DNA of 42,658 nucleotides from Bacillus_CJ salitolerans (GCF_042680805.1 NZ_JBHUEM010000016.1:1-42658), one strand, 5' to 3'. Shown: positions 25,304 through 34,695, numbered from the stretch's first letter. Program-made: numbers and translations. Notes: generated by a model from the sequence alone, not told the origin.

Positions 25304-25780
25304 ATGCTACTTGGTAAAAAACGTAAACTTGGTCGTAAAATAGAGGAAATGACAGTTGGGGAAAAATTAACACTAACTGAAAAAATTGAAGACAAAGACA
25401 TTCTCTTATATTTAGGGTTAACAAATGATGCGAATCCACTCTTTATTCAACATGATTTTGCCTCACAAACACCTTTTAAAAAACCAATTGTTCCACAAAT
25501 TATGTTAACAGGGATTATGACATCAGCCATTTCTAAGTATTTACCTGGTCCAGGAAGTGCTATTCTTCAACAAAACATAAAATTTATCAAGCCGGTTTAT
25601 CACTACGCGACCATTGAATTTCTATTTGAAGTAACAGCTATCAATATGAAAAGTGATGAGGTTGAGATAACCGTAAAGGCGATCAATGAGGAAAAAGAGG
25701 TAGTGATTGAAGGTAAATTTAATGTTACTCCGCCACAAGTAATGGAAACAATGACAGGAAAAGCCTTAGAGAATTTCTAA
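25304..25780 (+). CDS. MaoC-like hotdog-fold protein
   Basis: Protein of 158 residues with a hotdog fold of the MaoC dehydratase type: an N-terminal strand region (VGEKLTLTEKIEDKDIL), the hydratase-like motif LTNDANPLF, the central-helix end MLTGIMTSAIS, the PGPGSA turn and the QQNIKFIKPVYHYATIEF strand. Active (R)-hydratases have Asp and His in the order D-x-N-P-x-H; here the His position is Phe, with His only three residues later. Thus hydratase activity is doubtful, and acyl-CoA or other ligand binding is possible. B. cereus-type genomes seem to have this gene between mdh and phoP. The start is ATG behind TGGGGG. Confidence 0.75.
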   Translation: MLLGKKRKLGRKIEEMTVGEKLTLTEKIEDKDILLYLGLTNDANPLFIQHDFASQTPFKKPIVPQIMLTGIMTSAISKYLPGPGSAILQQNIKFIKPVYHYATIEFLFEVTAINMKSDEVEITVKAINEEKEVVIEGKFNVTPPQVMETMTGKALENF

Positions 25781-25789
25781 AAAGATAAG

Positions 25790-25815
25790 AAAGGGGAAAC
25801 CCTTTTTTTTTTTTG
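25790..25815 (+). terminator. Terminator after the MaoC-like gene
   Basis: AAAGGG-GAAA-CCCTTT hairpin (25790-25805) followed by a run of about ten T. Confidence 0.85.
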
Positions 25816-25863
25816 ATTTAAGAACGTATAAAAGTATTCAGCAACAAAATGGGCTAGTTGCTT

Positions 25864-26005
25864 GGCATCCAGCTCCAGCATCCAGCTCCAGCATCCAGCC
25901 TCTCGAGGTCAAACAACCTTAAATGTTAAAGGGGAATACACCCTTTTTTTCATTTAGGAACATTTGCTCTGCCTTAGGCTAACTGGGGCGCCCTGAGCCT
26001 TTTGT
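25864..26005 (+). repeat. Structured intergenic repeat, copy 2
   Basis: Same orientation and block order as 165-330: CCAGC-rich start, CTCGAGGTCAAA, variable hairpin (25917-25925 with 25951-25958), inner AAAGGG/CCCTTT stem, CATTTGCTCTGCC, TTAGGCTAACTGGGGC, T-rich end. The start has expanded into a 13-bp tandem repeat (25865-25877, 25878-25890 and a partial third to 25900). The rest of 25816-26160 holds only the phoP promoter. Confidence 0.65.
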
Positions 26006-26045
26006 ACTTGCTTGTCATGGTATTATGCTTCTTTCTATACGAATA

Positions 26046-26100
26046 GTTTAACAGATTAAGACTAAAATGCTTTGTTAAACCTATATTTTCATAGTATGAT
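26046..26100 (+). promoter_or_regulatory. phoP promoter with inverted repeat
   Basis: TTGTTA (26072-26077) and TATGAT (26095-26100) are 17 bases apart. A perfect 8-bp inverted repeat GTTTAACA (26046-26053) / TGTTAAAC (26073-26080) overlaps the -35 box. Each arm contains TTAACA-like sequence, the unit of PhoP boxes in B. subtilis, so autoregulation is possible; the inverted rather than tandem layout is not the usual one. Confidence 0.6.
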
Positions 26101-26160
26101 GGAAGCAAATGGAGTACTAACATAATATTGATAGAAATTTAGCTTGAGTTGGAGGATCAC

Positions 26161-26880
26161 ATGAACAAAAAAGTATTAGTTGTTGATGATGAACAATCAA
26201 TTGTCACATTATTGCAATACAATTTACAGCAGGCTGGTTTTGATGTAATAACTGCGATGGATGGTGAATCTGGTAAGAATAAGGCGATAGAAGAAAAGCC
26301 TGATATGATGGTATTGGACTTAATGTTGCCTAAAATGGATGGAATTGAAGTGTGTAAGCAGCTTCGACAGTTAAAAGTCATGACTCCAATCTTGATGTTA
26401 ACAGCGAAAGATGATGAGTTTGATAAAGTATTAGGATTAGAACTTGGTGCTGATGACTATATGACAAAGCCTTTTAGTCCTAGGGAAGTGGTTGCACGAG
26501 TAAAGGCGATTTTAAGAAGAACTCAGCAAATGAATGAAATCGAAGTAAAAGAACAAGACAATCATGAACAAATTTTGATTGCCGATTTGAAAATTTTACC
26601 AGATCATTATGAAGCCTACTTTAGTGATGATAGACTTGAGCTTACTCCTAAAGAATTTGAGCTTCTTGTTTATTTAGCAAAGCATAAAGGCAGGGTTCTA
26701 ACAAGAGACCAGCTGTTAAGTGCGGTTTGGAATTATGATTTTGCAGGAGATACAAGGATTGTAGATGTCCATATTAGCCATTTGCGGGAAAAAATTGAAC
26801 GAAATACAAAAAAGCCAATTTATATAAAAACAATCCGAGGGCTAGGATACAAGCTCGAGGAGCCAAAGATGGATGAATAA
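26161..26880 (+). CDS. phoP: Response regulator PhoP
   Basis: OmpR-type response regulator of 239 residues. The receiver domain (1-120) has the acid pair D9-D10, phosphorylation site D53 (VLDLMLP), and the conserved Lys in MTKPF; the winged-helix output domain (about 135-235) has ELTPKEFELLVYLA and YIKTIRGLGYKLE. With PhoR it controls the phosphate starvation response. ATG 26161 follows GGAGG by five bases; the in-frame ATG at 26149 lies before that site. phoR overlaps its end by 8 bases. Confidence 0.95.
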   Translation: MNKKVLVVDDEQSIVTLLQYNLQQAGFDVITAMDGESGKNKAIEEKPDMMVLDLMLPKMDGIEVCKQLRQLKVMTPILMLTAKDDEFDKVLGLELGADDYMTKPFSPREVVARVKAILRRTQQMNEIEVKEQDNHEQILIADLKILPDHYEAYFSDDRLELTPKEFELLVYLAKHKGRVLTRDQLLSAVWNYDFAGDTRIVDVHISHLREKIERNTKKPIYIKTIRGLGYKLEEPKMDE

Positions 26881-28642
26881 ATTCCGTTCCAGGCTAATAT
26901 TTGGGTTTATTACTCTTATCCTTATGGTACTGCTCGGCTTAGGGATATTACTAGGTCAGATTTTTAAAAGCTTCTATACGAACACTCTTAATGAGCGACT
27001 TGAAAAGGAAGCAAACCTAGTTGCCACCCTAATCGAAGAAAATGGATTGAGTCAACCAAATTTAAAGGAGCAGGTAAACAATATAGGAAACGCTTTAGAC
27101 TCAAGAATTACAATTATGCAGGCAGATGGAACAATTTTAGTAGATACGAGCACAATAAGTAAACATCCCAATTCAACTATTGACAGATTTAAAAGGATGA
27201 TTGAATCTCAGGAGGAAAAGAATACATCCTTCCATGTAATTGATGAAAAAAAGGATGAATTCTATTATGTCGTACCCTTACATAGTGCAGACCGGATTGT
27301 AGTTGAAGGATATTTACTGCTAAATCTATCGGTTGATTCACTAAAAAAAATTAATCAACAAATTTGGGGACTTCTAGTCAGTAGCTTAGGGCTAGCTTTT
27401 GTTGTCATATTTTTATTAGGAATTCGAATTACGAAACATTATGTAAAACCAATTGAAGCCGCTACAAGAGTGGCAACCGAGCTGGCAAAAGGTAATTATA
27501 AGGCTAGAACGTTTGAAGAGCATCTTGATGAGACAGGAATGCTAAGCCAGTCCATTAATATTTTGGCAAGGAATCTTCAAGATATGGTCAAAGCTCAAGA
27601 AATGCAGCAGGATCGTCTTACCACCTTAATTGAAAATATGGGTAGTGGCCTAATTTTAATTGATGGTCGAGGCTACATAAACCTTATTAATCGTTCCTAT
27701 AAAGAGATTTTTGATGTAGAACCGATTGATTATTTATATCGACTCTATTACGAAGCTATTCAGCATAAAGAAGTGATCTCATTAGTAGAAGAAATCTTTA
27801 TGACGGAAGTGAAAGTACGGAAGCAAATGCAACTTTCCTTAAAGATAGAAAGAAGGCATTTTGAGGTGTATGGAGCTCCGATAATAGGAACAAATGACGA
27901 ATGGAAGGGAATTGTATTAGTCTTCCATGATATATCTGAGTTAAAGAAGCTAGAGCAAATGAGAAAGGATTTCGTAGCGAATGTTTCTCATGAGCTTAAG
28001 ACGCCAATTACATCGATAAAAGGATTTTCTGAAACGCTTTTAGATGGGGCGATGGACGATAAGCAGCTAACTGAAAATTTTCTCTCCATCATTCTAAAAG
28101 AAAGTGACAGGCTTCAGATCTTAATCCAGGATTTATTAGATTTATCAAAAATGGAGTCACATGGGTTTTCAATAAATTTTCAGCGAGTTGACCTTACTGA
28201 AGTATTAGGTGAAGTCATTGTTATGTTAAAGGGCAAGGCGGAGGACAAAGATATTTCCCTAGAATTACATGCTAAGGATAATACGGTGATTGAAGGGGAT
28301 TTATATCGTCTAAAGCAAATATTTATAAATTTAATTAATAATGGGATTGCCTATACACCATCAAAGGGAAGAGTGTCCATTTCGATTCAAGAACTTGAGC
28401 ATCAAGTTCAAGTGAAAATAGATGATACAGGCATTGGAATGAATGAAAAGGAGATCCCTCGGATATTTGAACGATTCTATCGGGTGGATAAGGCGAGGGA
28501 TCGGAGCTCGGGTGGAACTGGGTTAGGGTTGGCAATTGTTAAGCATTTGGTAGAAGCCCATCACGGAACCATTCGTGTAACAAGTAAACAAGGAGTAGGA
28601 ACTACTTTTACCGTCACCTTTTATAAAAAACTAGGGAAATAA
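26873..28642 (+). CDS. phoR: Sensor histidine kinase PhoR
   Basis: Kinase of 589 residues. Order: membrane segment at about 9-31, extracellular sensor domain (about 32-160), second segment (about 164-186), HAMP (about 187-240), PAS (about 245-355), HisKA with the phosphorylated H373 in NVSHELKTPITS, and the ATPase domain with N box INNGIAYTP, G boxes DDTGIGM and GGTGLGLAIVK. This is the usual PhoR architecture in Bacillus. It is translationally coupled to phoP. A terminator lies 157 bases downstream. Confidence 0.95.
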   Translation: MNKFRSRLIFGFITLILMVLLGLGILLGQIFKSFYTNTLNERLEKEANLVATLIEENGLSQPNLKEQVNNIGNALDSRITIMQADGTILVDTSTISKHPNSTIDRFKRMIESQEEKNTSFHVIDEKKDEFYYVVPLHSADRIVVEGYLLLNLSVDSLKKINQQIWGLLVSSLGLAFVVIFLLGIRITKHYVKPIEAATRVATELAKGNYKARTFEEHLDETGMLSQSINILARNLQDMVKAQEMQQDRLTTLIENMGSGLILIDGRGYINLINRSYKEIFDVEPIDYLYRLYYEAIQHKEVISLVEEIFMTEVKVRKQMQLSLKIERRHFEVYGAPIIGTNDEWKGIVLVFHDISELKKLEQMRKDFVANVSHELKTPITSIKGFSETLLDGAMDDKQLTENFLSIILKESDRLQILIQDLLDLSKMESHGFSINFQRVDLTEVLGEVIVMLKGKAEDKDISLELHAKDNTVIEGDLYRLKQIFINLINNGIAYTPSKGRVSISIQELEHQVQVKIDDTGIGMNEKEIPRIFERFYRVDKARDRSSGGTGLGLAIVKHLVEAHHGTIRVTSKQGVGTTFTVTFYKKLGK

Positions 28643-28798
28643 TAGATTGGAACATAAGATATATTGTATGCTCCGGCACAGGAAAAACGACAATATTGAA
28701 CATATTTACAAATTCTTAACAGATAGTTCATCTCCTCTTCATATTCAATCTATACGATTAAGATGAAACCCCTTCATCCAAGGAGCCAATCTTTTTTA

Positions 28799-28831
28799 GA
28801 CGAGTACATTTTAGTACTCGTCCCTTTTTTT
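28799..28831 (+). terminator. Terminator after phoR
   Basis: A perfect 9-bp stem (28799-28807 with 28814-28822), 6-nt loop and T run. In the 343-base gap 28643-28985 this is the only clear element; I find no convincing promoter for hflK. Confidence 0.9.
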
Positions 28832-28985
28832 ATATGTTAAAACTAATGATAAACGAAATCATTTCCCCTTATAAGCTTTGAGGAAAAAATACGTATAAAA
28901 ACATGTTAAGATAATAAAAGTGAAACCAATTTAGGTTTCAAACGTAAATAGTTTTGGGAGATGAAAAAAAAGGGGAGTAGAATCG

Positions 28986-29948
28986 ATGAGTTTAAGACGA
29001 TTATTAGTATTAACCGGCCTTGGATTCGGTGTGATTGTTCTCGGTATCGTTGGATTAACCTCATGGTATACTGTTGATGAATCCGATCAAGCCGTTATTT
29101 TAACACTTGGAAAGGTGGACACAGCGGTCATAGAACCTGGCTTACATTTTAAGCTACCTTGGCCGATACAAGATGTTGAAAAACTATCAAAAGAAACCTT
29201 TAGTTTACAATTTGGATATGAGGAAAAGGATGGTACACTTAAAGAATTTCCAGAAGAGACAAAGATGATTACTGGAGATGAAAATATTGTTTTAGCAGAT
29301 ATGGTTGTACAATGGAGGATTACGGAGCCAGCTAAATATTTATATAATGCTATTGATCCACAAGAAATATTGTATAATGCAACTTCGGCATCACTAAGAA
29401 GTATCATTGGTAGCTCGAAAATTGATGATGCTCTGACATCCGGAAAAGCAGAGATTGAGGCAGAAGTAAGGGAATTATTAACTACATTAATTGAAAAGTA
29501 TGATGTTGGTATCTCTATTTCATCTGTGAAATTACAAGATGTTGAACTCCCAAATGAAGAGGTACGAAGGGCTTTTACAAATGTAACAGATGCCCGTGAA
29601 ACAATGAATACAAAGATAAATGAAGCAAATAAGTATTACAATAAACGCAGTCAAGAAGCTGAAGGGGAAAAAGATGCCTTAATTTCAAAGGCAGAGGGAG
29701 ATCGTACAGCTCGAATTGAACAGGCGAAGGGGGATGTGGCACGATTCAACGCACTATACAGTGAATATGTGAAGGCACCAGATATTATGAGAAAACGTCT
29801 TGTGTTAGAAACACTGGAATCAGTATTACCACATGCCGAAATTTATATTATGAATGATGATGGAAATACAATGAAGTATTTCCCGATTAGACCGATGGAA
29901 AAGCAAGCGCCACCTGCACAAGCGGAAGGAAGTGAAAAGAATGAGTGA
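28986..29948 (+). CDS. hflK: SPFH membrane protein HflK
   Basis: Protein of 320 residues: one membrane segment (about 7-26), an SPFH/band-7 domain (about 28-190, with DESDQAVILTLGKVDTAVIEPGLHFKLPWP) and a charged helical region (about 195-275) that should form the coiled coil. In E. coli HflK and HflC build a cage around the FtsH protease. B. subtilis lacks this pair as far as I recall, so it marks a different Bacillus lineage. The last 8 bases overlap hflC. Confidence 0.9.
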   Translation: MSLRRLLVLTGLGFGVIVLGIVGLTSWYTVDESDQAVILTLGKVDTAVIEPGLHFKLPWPIQDVEKLSKETFSLQFGYEEKDGTLKEFPEETKMITGDENIVLADMVVQWRITEPAKYLYNAIDPQEILYNATSASLRSIIGSSKIDDALTSGKAEIEAEVRELLTTLIEKYDVGISISSVKLQDVELPNEEVRRAFTNVTDARETMNTKINEANKYYNKRSQEAEGEKDALISKAEGDRTARIEQAKGDVARFNALYSEYVKAPDIMRKRLVLETLESVLPHAEIYIMNDDGNTMKYFPIRPMEKQAPPAQAEGSEKNE

Positions 29949-30870
29949 TGGAAATGTAATAGATATTAATGAAAAGAAGCCATTAGAGTGGAGAAAATAC
30001 ACGAAAATCGGAATATTTTTACTAATTTTACTTGTTCTCTTCATTACCGTATTAACCAATATTTTTATCGTAAGAGAAGGGGAGTACAAAGTAGTAAGGC
30101 AGTTTGGAGAGGTTGTTAGAATAGACGCTACTCCAGGGTTATCTTACAAAATTCCTTTTATTCAAACAGTTGAAACCTTGCCAAAATATCAAATGGTCTA
30201 TGATGTAGCGAAGGAAGAAATTAATACAAAAGATAAGAAGCGAATGATTATTGATAATTATTCTGTTTGGCGTATTGAAGATCCCAAAGCTATGATTGCG
30301 AACGCAAGAACAGTTGTTAATGCTGAGGCGAAAATGGGGGAGTTTATTTTCTCTGTTATTCGTGCTGAGCTAGGTCAATTAAATTATGACGAGATCATTA
30401 ATGATGAAAAGTCATCAAGAGGTAGCTTAAATGATCGGATCACAGAAAGAGTAAATGTGTTGCTGAAAGAAGCGAATTATGGAATTGTCGTAACTGATGT
30501 TCGAATGAAGCGTACAGATCTTCCACCAGAGAATGAACAATCTGTATATACTCGAATGATTTCTGAACGTGAATCAACAGCTCAGCAATACTTATCCATG
30601 GGTGACGCTGAAAAAAATAGAATGATCGCAAACACTGATAAAGAGGTTACAGAGCTATTAGCAAAAGCAAAGGCAGAGGCAGAAATTATTCGGGCAGAAG
30701 GTGAATCTCAAGCTGCTCAAATTTATAATCAAGCGTTCAGTAGAGATGTAGAATTTTATGATCTATACCGAACACTAGAGTCATACAAAAAGACGATCGA
30801 TGGAGAAACTTTAATCGTGATTCCATCTGACTCACCTTATGCTAAAATTCTTTCAGGTTATATCGAGTAA
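29941..30870 (+). CDS. hflC: SPFH membrane protein HflC
   Basis: Protein of 309 residues: a short cytoplasmic start, one membrane segment (about 23-45), band-7 domain (VREGEYKVVRQFGEVVRIDATPGL onward in two pieces) and a helical region ending near residue 270. It is the partner of HflK in the FtsH-modulating complex. ATG 29941 is used: GGAAGG lies about 11 bases before it, while GTG 29932 is too close to that site. The overlap with hflK implies coupled translation. Confidence 0.9.
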   Translation: MSDGNVIDINEKKPLEWRKYTKIGIFLLILLVLFITVLTNIFIVREGEYKVVRQFGEVVRIDATPGLSYKIPFIQTVETLPKYQMVYDVAKEEINTKDKKRMIIDNYSVWRIEDPKAMIANARTVVNAEAKMGEFIFSVIRAELGQLNYDEIINDEKSSRGSLNDRITERVNVLLKEANYGIVVTDVRMKRTDLPPENEQSVYTRMISERESTAQQYLSMGDAEKNRMIANTDKEVTELLAKAKAEAEIIRAEGESQAAQIYNQAFSRDVEFYDLYRTLESYKKTIDGETLIVIPSDSPYAKILSGYIE

Positions 30871-30906
30871 CCTTTACTAAAAAAATACAATTGATGCATA
30901 ATTAAG

Positions 30907-30964
30907 CTGCCGTTTTCCTTTCTAATCTTACTCATGATAGAATAAGGAAAATGGCAGTTTTTTC
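30907..30964 (+). terminator. Terminator after hflC
   Basis: A long 14-bp stem (30907-30920 with 30944-30957, one G-T pair) followed by a T run. Confidence 0.9.
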
Positions 30965-30997
30965 TTTGTCTAATTGGAACGTACGTATAAAGCTTTT

Positions 30998-31030
30998 CGT
31001 AATAATGAACTATGTATACTTATTATTACG
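30998..31030. promoter_or_regulatory. Inverted repeat upstream of polA
   Basis: CGTAATAAT (30998-31006) is perfectly repeated inverted as ATTATTACG (31022-31030) with 15 bases between. It is AT-rich and lies about 117 bases before polA; it could be an operator or a structure in a leader. Confidence 0.35.
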
Positions 31031-31146
31031 TTTCAAATTTGAACACTGGATAAGAGAAACTATGTAACCGCGGCATCCAAGGACTCGTGCTAGCGATGTT
31101 TTTCTAAATAGCTGCTTGATCAGAAAGTTTTAGAGGAGGATCTGTA

Positions 31147-33777
31147 ATGACTAAAAAAGTAGTGTTGATAGATGGAAATAGTTTAGCCTACCGAGCTTTC
31201 TTTGCTTTACCCCTTTTACATAATGAAAAGGGTATACATACGAATGCGGTCTACGGTTTTACGATGATCTTAATGAGAATCTTGGAGGAAGAAAAACCAA
31301 CTCATATGCTTGTTGCATTTGATGCAGGAAAAACAACCTTTAGGCATAAAACATTCACAGAATACAAAGGTGGTAGACAAAAAACACCACCGGAGCTTTC
31401 GGAACAAATGCCATTTATTAGGGAGTTATTAGATGCCTACAACATTACTAGATACGAACTAGAAAATTATGAGGCAGATGATATAATCGGGACAATTTCG
31501 AAGCTGTATGAGCAAGATGATTGTGAAATTAAGGTGATTACAGGAGATAAAGACTTACTTCAGCTTGTATCAAACAAAGTGACAGTAGATATAACAAGGA
31601 AAGGTATCACAGAAGTAGATTCGTATACACCTGAATATCTAAATGAAAAGTATGGTATCACCTCCAGTCAGATCATAGATATGAAAGGACTAATGGGGGA
31701 TACCTCTGATAATATTCCCGGTGTACCTGGAGTAGGAGAAAAAACCGCTCTTAAGCTGTTAAAGGAGTATGGTTCCGTAGAAGAAATCTATGAGCATCTT
31801 GATGAAATAAGCGGGAAAAAGCTAAAAGAAAAGCTAGAAGAAAATAAAGACAAAGCGTTTATGAGTAAAGAACTTGCAACCATTTTTCGTGAAGCACCTC
31901 TTACTATTTCAATAGAAGACATTTCATATCGAGGTTTGAATGAAAAATCTGTCGTTACTCTTTTTAAAGACTTAAATTTCCAATCTTTACTTGATAAAAT
32001 GAATGTTGATATTCAGGATGAAACAGAAGAGCTTGAGGAATTACGTTATGAAACCCTAGAAGAAATTCATGACGAAGTTCTGACAGAGGAAACTACGCTA
32101 ATTGTGGAAATCATCGATGACCATTATCATCAAGCAACAATTCAAGGCATTGCCATCGTAAACCAACATGATAAATACTATCTACCTACTTCAGTTGCGT
32201 TGAATTCTGAGCGTTTTAAAGCGTGGGCAATCGACGAAACGAAGAAAAAGTCTATATTTGATGCAAAAAAAGCGATTGTTGCACTTGGTTGTCAAGGTGT
32301 AGAGCTAAGAGGAATAGAATTTGATCTGTTAATTGCTTCTTATATTTTGAATCCAGGAGAAGCTACTGAAGATCTGGCTACAATTGCTCGGAAAAAGGGT
32401 TATTATAATGTTCAAACAGATGAAGCTGTGTATGGAAAAGGTGCAAAACGAAAGGTGCCGGAAGAACAGGTGCTAGCTGAGCACGTAGTGAGAAAAGCAG
32501 TTGCATTAAGAGAACTTCAAGATACCTTTTCTAAAGAATTACAAGAAAATCATCAATATGAGCTGTTTGAAAAATTAGAGCTCCCTCTCTCCTTCATACT
32601 AGCTAATATGGAAGCAACAGGGGTCACAGTCGATAAAAATCGCTTACTAGAAATGCAAGAAGATTTAACGAGGCGATTAGAAGAGCTTGAAAAGGAAATC
32701 TATACTCATGCCGGTGAAGAATTTAATATTAATTCACCAAAACAGCTTGGCGTTATTTTATTTGAAAAATTGAATTTACCTGTCATTAAGAAAACGAAAA
32801 CGGGATATTCTACTTCTGCCGATATTTTAGAACAGTTAGAGGACAAGCATGAAATTATTTCGTCTATTTTAACTTACAGGCAGTTAGGTAAATTAAACTC
32901 AACCTACTTGGAAGGACTATTAAAGGTTATTAATGAAGATACAGGTAAAGTCCATACAAGATTTAATCAAGTATTAACACAAACAGGAAGACTTAGTTCG
33001 ATTGATCCTAACCTTCAAAACATACCAATACGTCTTGAAGAAGGACGAAAAATAAGACAAGCCTTTATCCCATCTAAGAAGGATTGGGTCATATTTGCTG
33101 CTGACTATTCTCAGATTGAATTACGCGTACTTGCTCATATAGCCGAAGATGAGAAACTAGTAGATGCCTTTCAAAATGACATGGACATCCATACAAAAAC
33201 GGCAATGGATGTCTTTAATGTAAAAGCAGAGGAAGTTACCTCTGATATGAGAAGACAGGCAAAGGCTGTGAACTTTGGGATTGTCTACGGAATTAGTGAT
33301 TATGGTCTCTCACAAGGACTCGGTATAACACGAAAAGAAGCAGGTAAATTTATTGAAAAATATTTAGAAAGCTTTCCAGGTGTAAAAGAGTATATGAGCG
33401 ACATTGTACATGAAGCAAGACAGAATGGTTTTGTAAGTACGTTAATGCAGCGCCGGAGATACATCCCTGATATAACAAGTCGAAATTTTAATCTGAGAAG
33501 CTTTGCTGAAAGAACAGCTATGAATACACCTATTCAGGGGAGTGCAGCAGATATTATTAAGAAGGCGATGATTGACCTTGCTGCAGCATTAGAAAATGAA
33601 GGGCTTGAAGCAAAGCTGTTATTACAAGTACATGATGAATTAATATTGGAAGCACCAAAAGAAGAAATAGAAAAATTAAAAAGTCTAGTACCAAATGTAA
33701 TGGAGCATGCATTAGAATTAAAGGTTCCATTAAAAGTAGATTACGCATATGGGCCAAGTTGGTATGATGCGAAATAA
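31147..33777 (+). CDS. polA: DNA polymerase I
   Basis: Protein of 876 residues. The N-terminal 5'-3' nuclease (about 1-290) has VLIDGNSLAYRAFFA, YEADDIIGT, ITGDKDLLQL and the H3TH region GLMGDTSDNIPGVPGVGEKTA. The 3'-5' exonuclease domain (about 300-465) lacks the usual DxE and later Asp residues (LIVEIIDD in place of an FDxET motif), so proofreading should be absent, as in other Bacillus Pol I. The polymerase domain has motif A DYSQIELRVLAHIAED, motif B RRQAKAVNFGIVYG and motif C QVHDELILE. It fills gaps in repair and removes RNA primers. The start is ATG behind AGAGGAGG. Confidence 0.97.
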   Translation: MTKKVVLIDGNSLAYRAFFALPLLHNEKGIHTNAVYGFTMILMRILEEEKPTHMLVAFDAGKTTFRHKTFTEYKGGRQKTPPELSEQMPFIRELLDAYNITRYELENYEADDIIGTISKLYEQDDCEIKVITGDKDLLQLVSNKVTVDITRKGITEVDSYTPEYLNEKYGITSSQIIDMKGLMGDTSDNIPGVPGVGEKTALKLLKEYGSVEEIYEHLDEISGKKLKEKLEENKDKAFMSKELATIFREAPLTISIEDISYRGLNEKSVVTLFKDLNFQSLLDKMNVDIQDETEELEELRYETLEEIHDEVLTEETTLIVEIIDDHYHQATIQGIAIVNQHDKYYLPTSVALNSERFKAWAIDETKKKSIFDAKKAIVALGCQGVELRGIEFDLLIASYILNPGEATEDLATIARKKGYYNVQTDEAVYGKGAKRKVPEEQVLAEHVVRKAVALRELQDTFSKELQENHQYELFEKLELPLSFILANMEATGVTVDKNRLLEMQEDLTRRLEELEKEIYTHAGEEFNINSPKQLGVILFEKLNLPVIKKTKTGYSTSADILEQLEDKHEIISSILTYRQLGKLNSTYLEGLLKVINEDTGKVHTRFNQVLTQTGRLSSIDPNLQNIPIRLEEGRKIRQAFIPSKKDWVIFAADYSQIELRVLAHIAEDEKLVDAFQNDMDIHTKTAMDVFNVKAEEVTSDMRRQAKAVNFGIVYGISDYGLSQGLGITRKEAGKFIEKYLESFPGVKEYMSDIVHEARQNGFVSTLMQRRRYIPDITSRNFNLRSFAERTAMNTPIQGSAADIIKKAMIDLAAALENEGLEAKLLLQVHDELILEAPKEEIEKLKSLVPNVMEHALELKVPLKVDYAYGPSWYDAK

Positions 33778-33861
33778 TAATATTCTATTTGATATGTTTA
33801 GAACAATCGTCATGTGAAAAGTACCTAAATAAAAGAATGAATAGGGTAAGGATGTGAAGAA

Positions 33862-34695
33862 ATGCCTGAATTACCTGAGGTTGAAACCGTTCGGCGAACA
33901 CTCATTGAATTAGTAAAGGGAAAAACAATCGAAGAGGTTATCGTAAATTGGCCCAAAATGATCAAAAAACCGGAGCCAGTAGAACAATTTGTTGATGCAC
34001 TAAAAGGACAAACCATCCGTGATGTTAAACGAAGAGGAAAATTCCTAAAATTTATTCTTGATGACTATGTGCTCGTTTCACATCTTAGGATGGAAGGAAG
34101 GTATGGACTCTTTCCGAAGCCAGAGGCAATTGATAAGCATACGCATGTTCTATTTACTTTTACAGATGGTTCAGAGCTTCGTTATAAGGATGTTCGGAAA
34201 TTTGGAACGATGCATTTGTTTTCACACGGTGAGGAAGAAAAAAGCTTACCGCTATCACAGCTTGGACCAGAACCATTTTCAGAGGAATTTACCGTAAATA
34301 GGTTGTATAAGCAGCTACAAAGAACGAATCGTAAAATAAAGGTTGCTCTATTGGACCAAATAATCGTTGTTGGACTAGGCAACATATACGTTGATGAGGC
34401 GCTTTTCAGATCAGGTATTCATCCGGAACGTATTTCAAATACGTTAACGGTAGAAGAAGTCAAAATCCTACATCAAGAAATTGTAAAAACCCTAGAAGAA
34501 GCGGTTGAAAAAGGTGGAAGCACCGTTCGTTCCTATGTCAATACTCAAGGGCAAATTGGCATGTTTCAGCTTGAGTTATTCGTGTATGGGCGTAGGGGTG
34601 AAGATTGTAAAAAATGTGGAACAGAGATTGCAAAGACAGTCGTAGGAGGGCGAGGGACTCATTTTTGTCCTAACTGCCAAATACATATCAAGTAA
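33862..34695 (+). CDS. mutM: Formamidopyrimidine-DNA glycosylase MutM (Fpg)
   Basis: Protein of 277 residues. Starts MPELPEVETVRRTL with the catalytic Pro2/Glu3, then KRRGKFLKF (lysine that helps beta-elimination), the H2TH region LDQIIVVGLGNIYVDEALF, and the C-terminal zinc finger (CKKCGTEI ... FCPNC). It removes 8-oxoguanine and opened purines and nicks the abasic site. It lies 84 bases after polA, the common polA-mutM-ytaF-coaE order. Confidence 0.97.
   Translation: MPELPEVETVRRTLIELVKGKTIEEVIVNWPKMIKKPEPVEQFVDALKGQTIRDVKRRGKFLKFILDDYVLVSHLRMEGRYGLFPKPEAIDKHTHVLFTFTDGSELRYKDVRKFGTMHLFSHGEEEKSLPLSQLGPEPFSEEFTVNRLYKQLQRTNRKIKVALLDQIIVVGLGNIYVDEALFRSGIHPERISNTLTVEEVKILHQEIVKTLEEAVEKGGSTVRSYVNTQGQIGMFQLELFVYGRRGEDCKKCGTEIAKTVVGGRGTHFCPNCQIHIK

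Noticed and set aside
28832..28985. Promoter for hflK
   Set aside because: Several AT-rich hexamers occur but none pairs with a -35 box at proper spacing.
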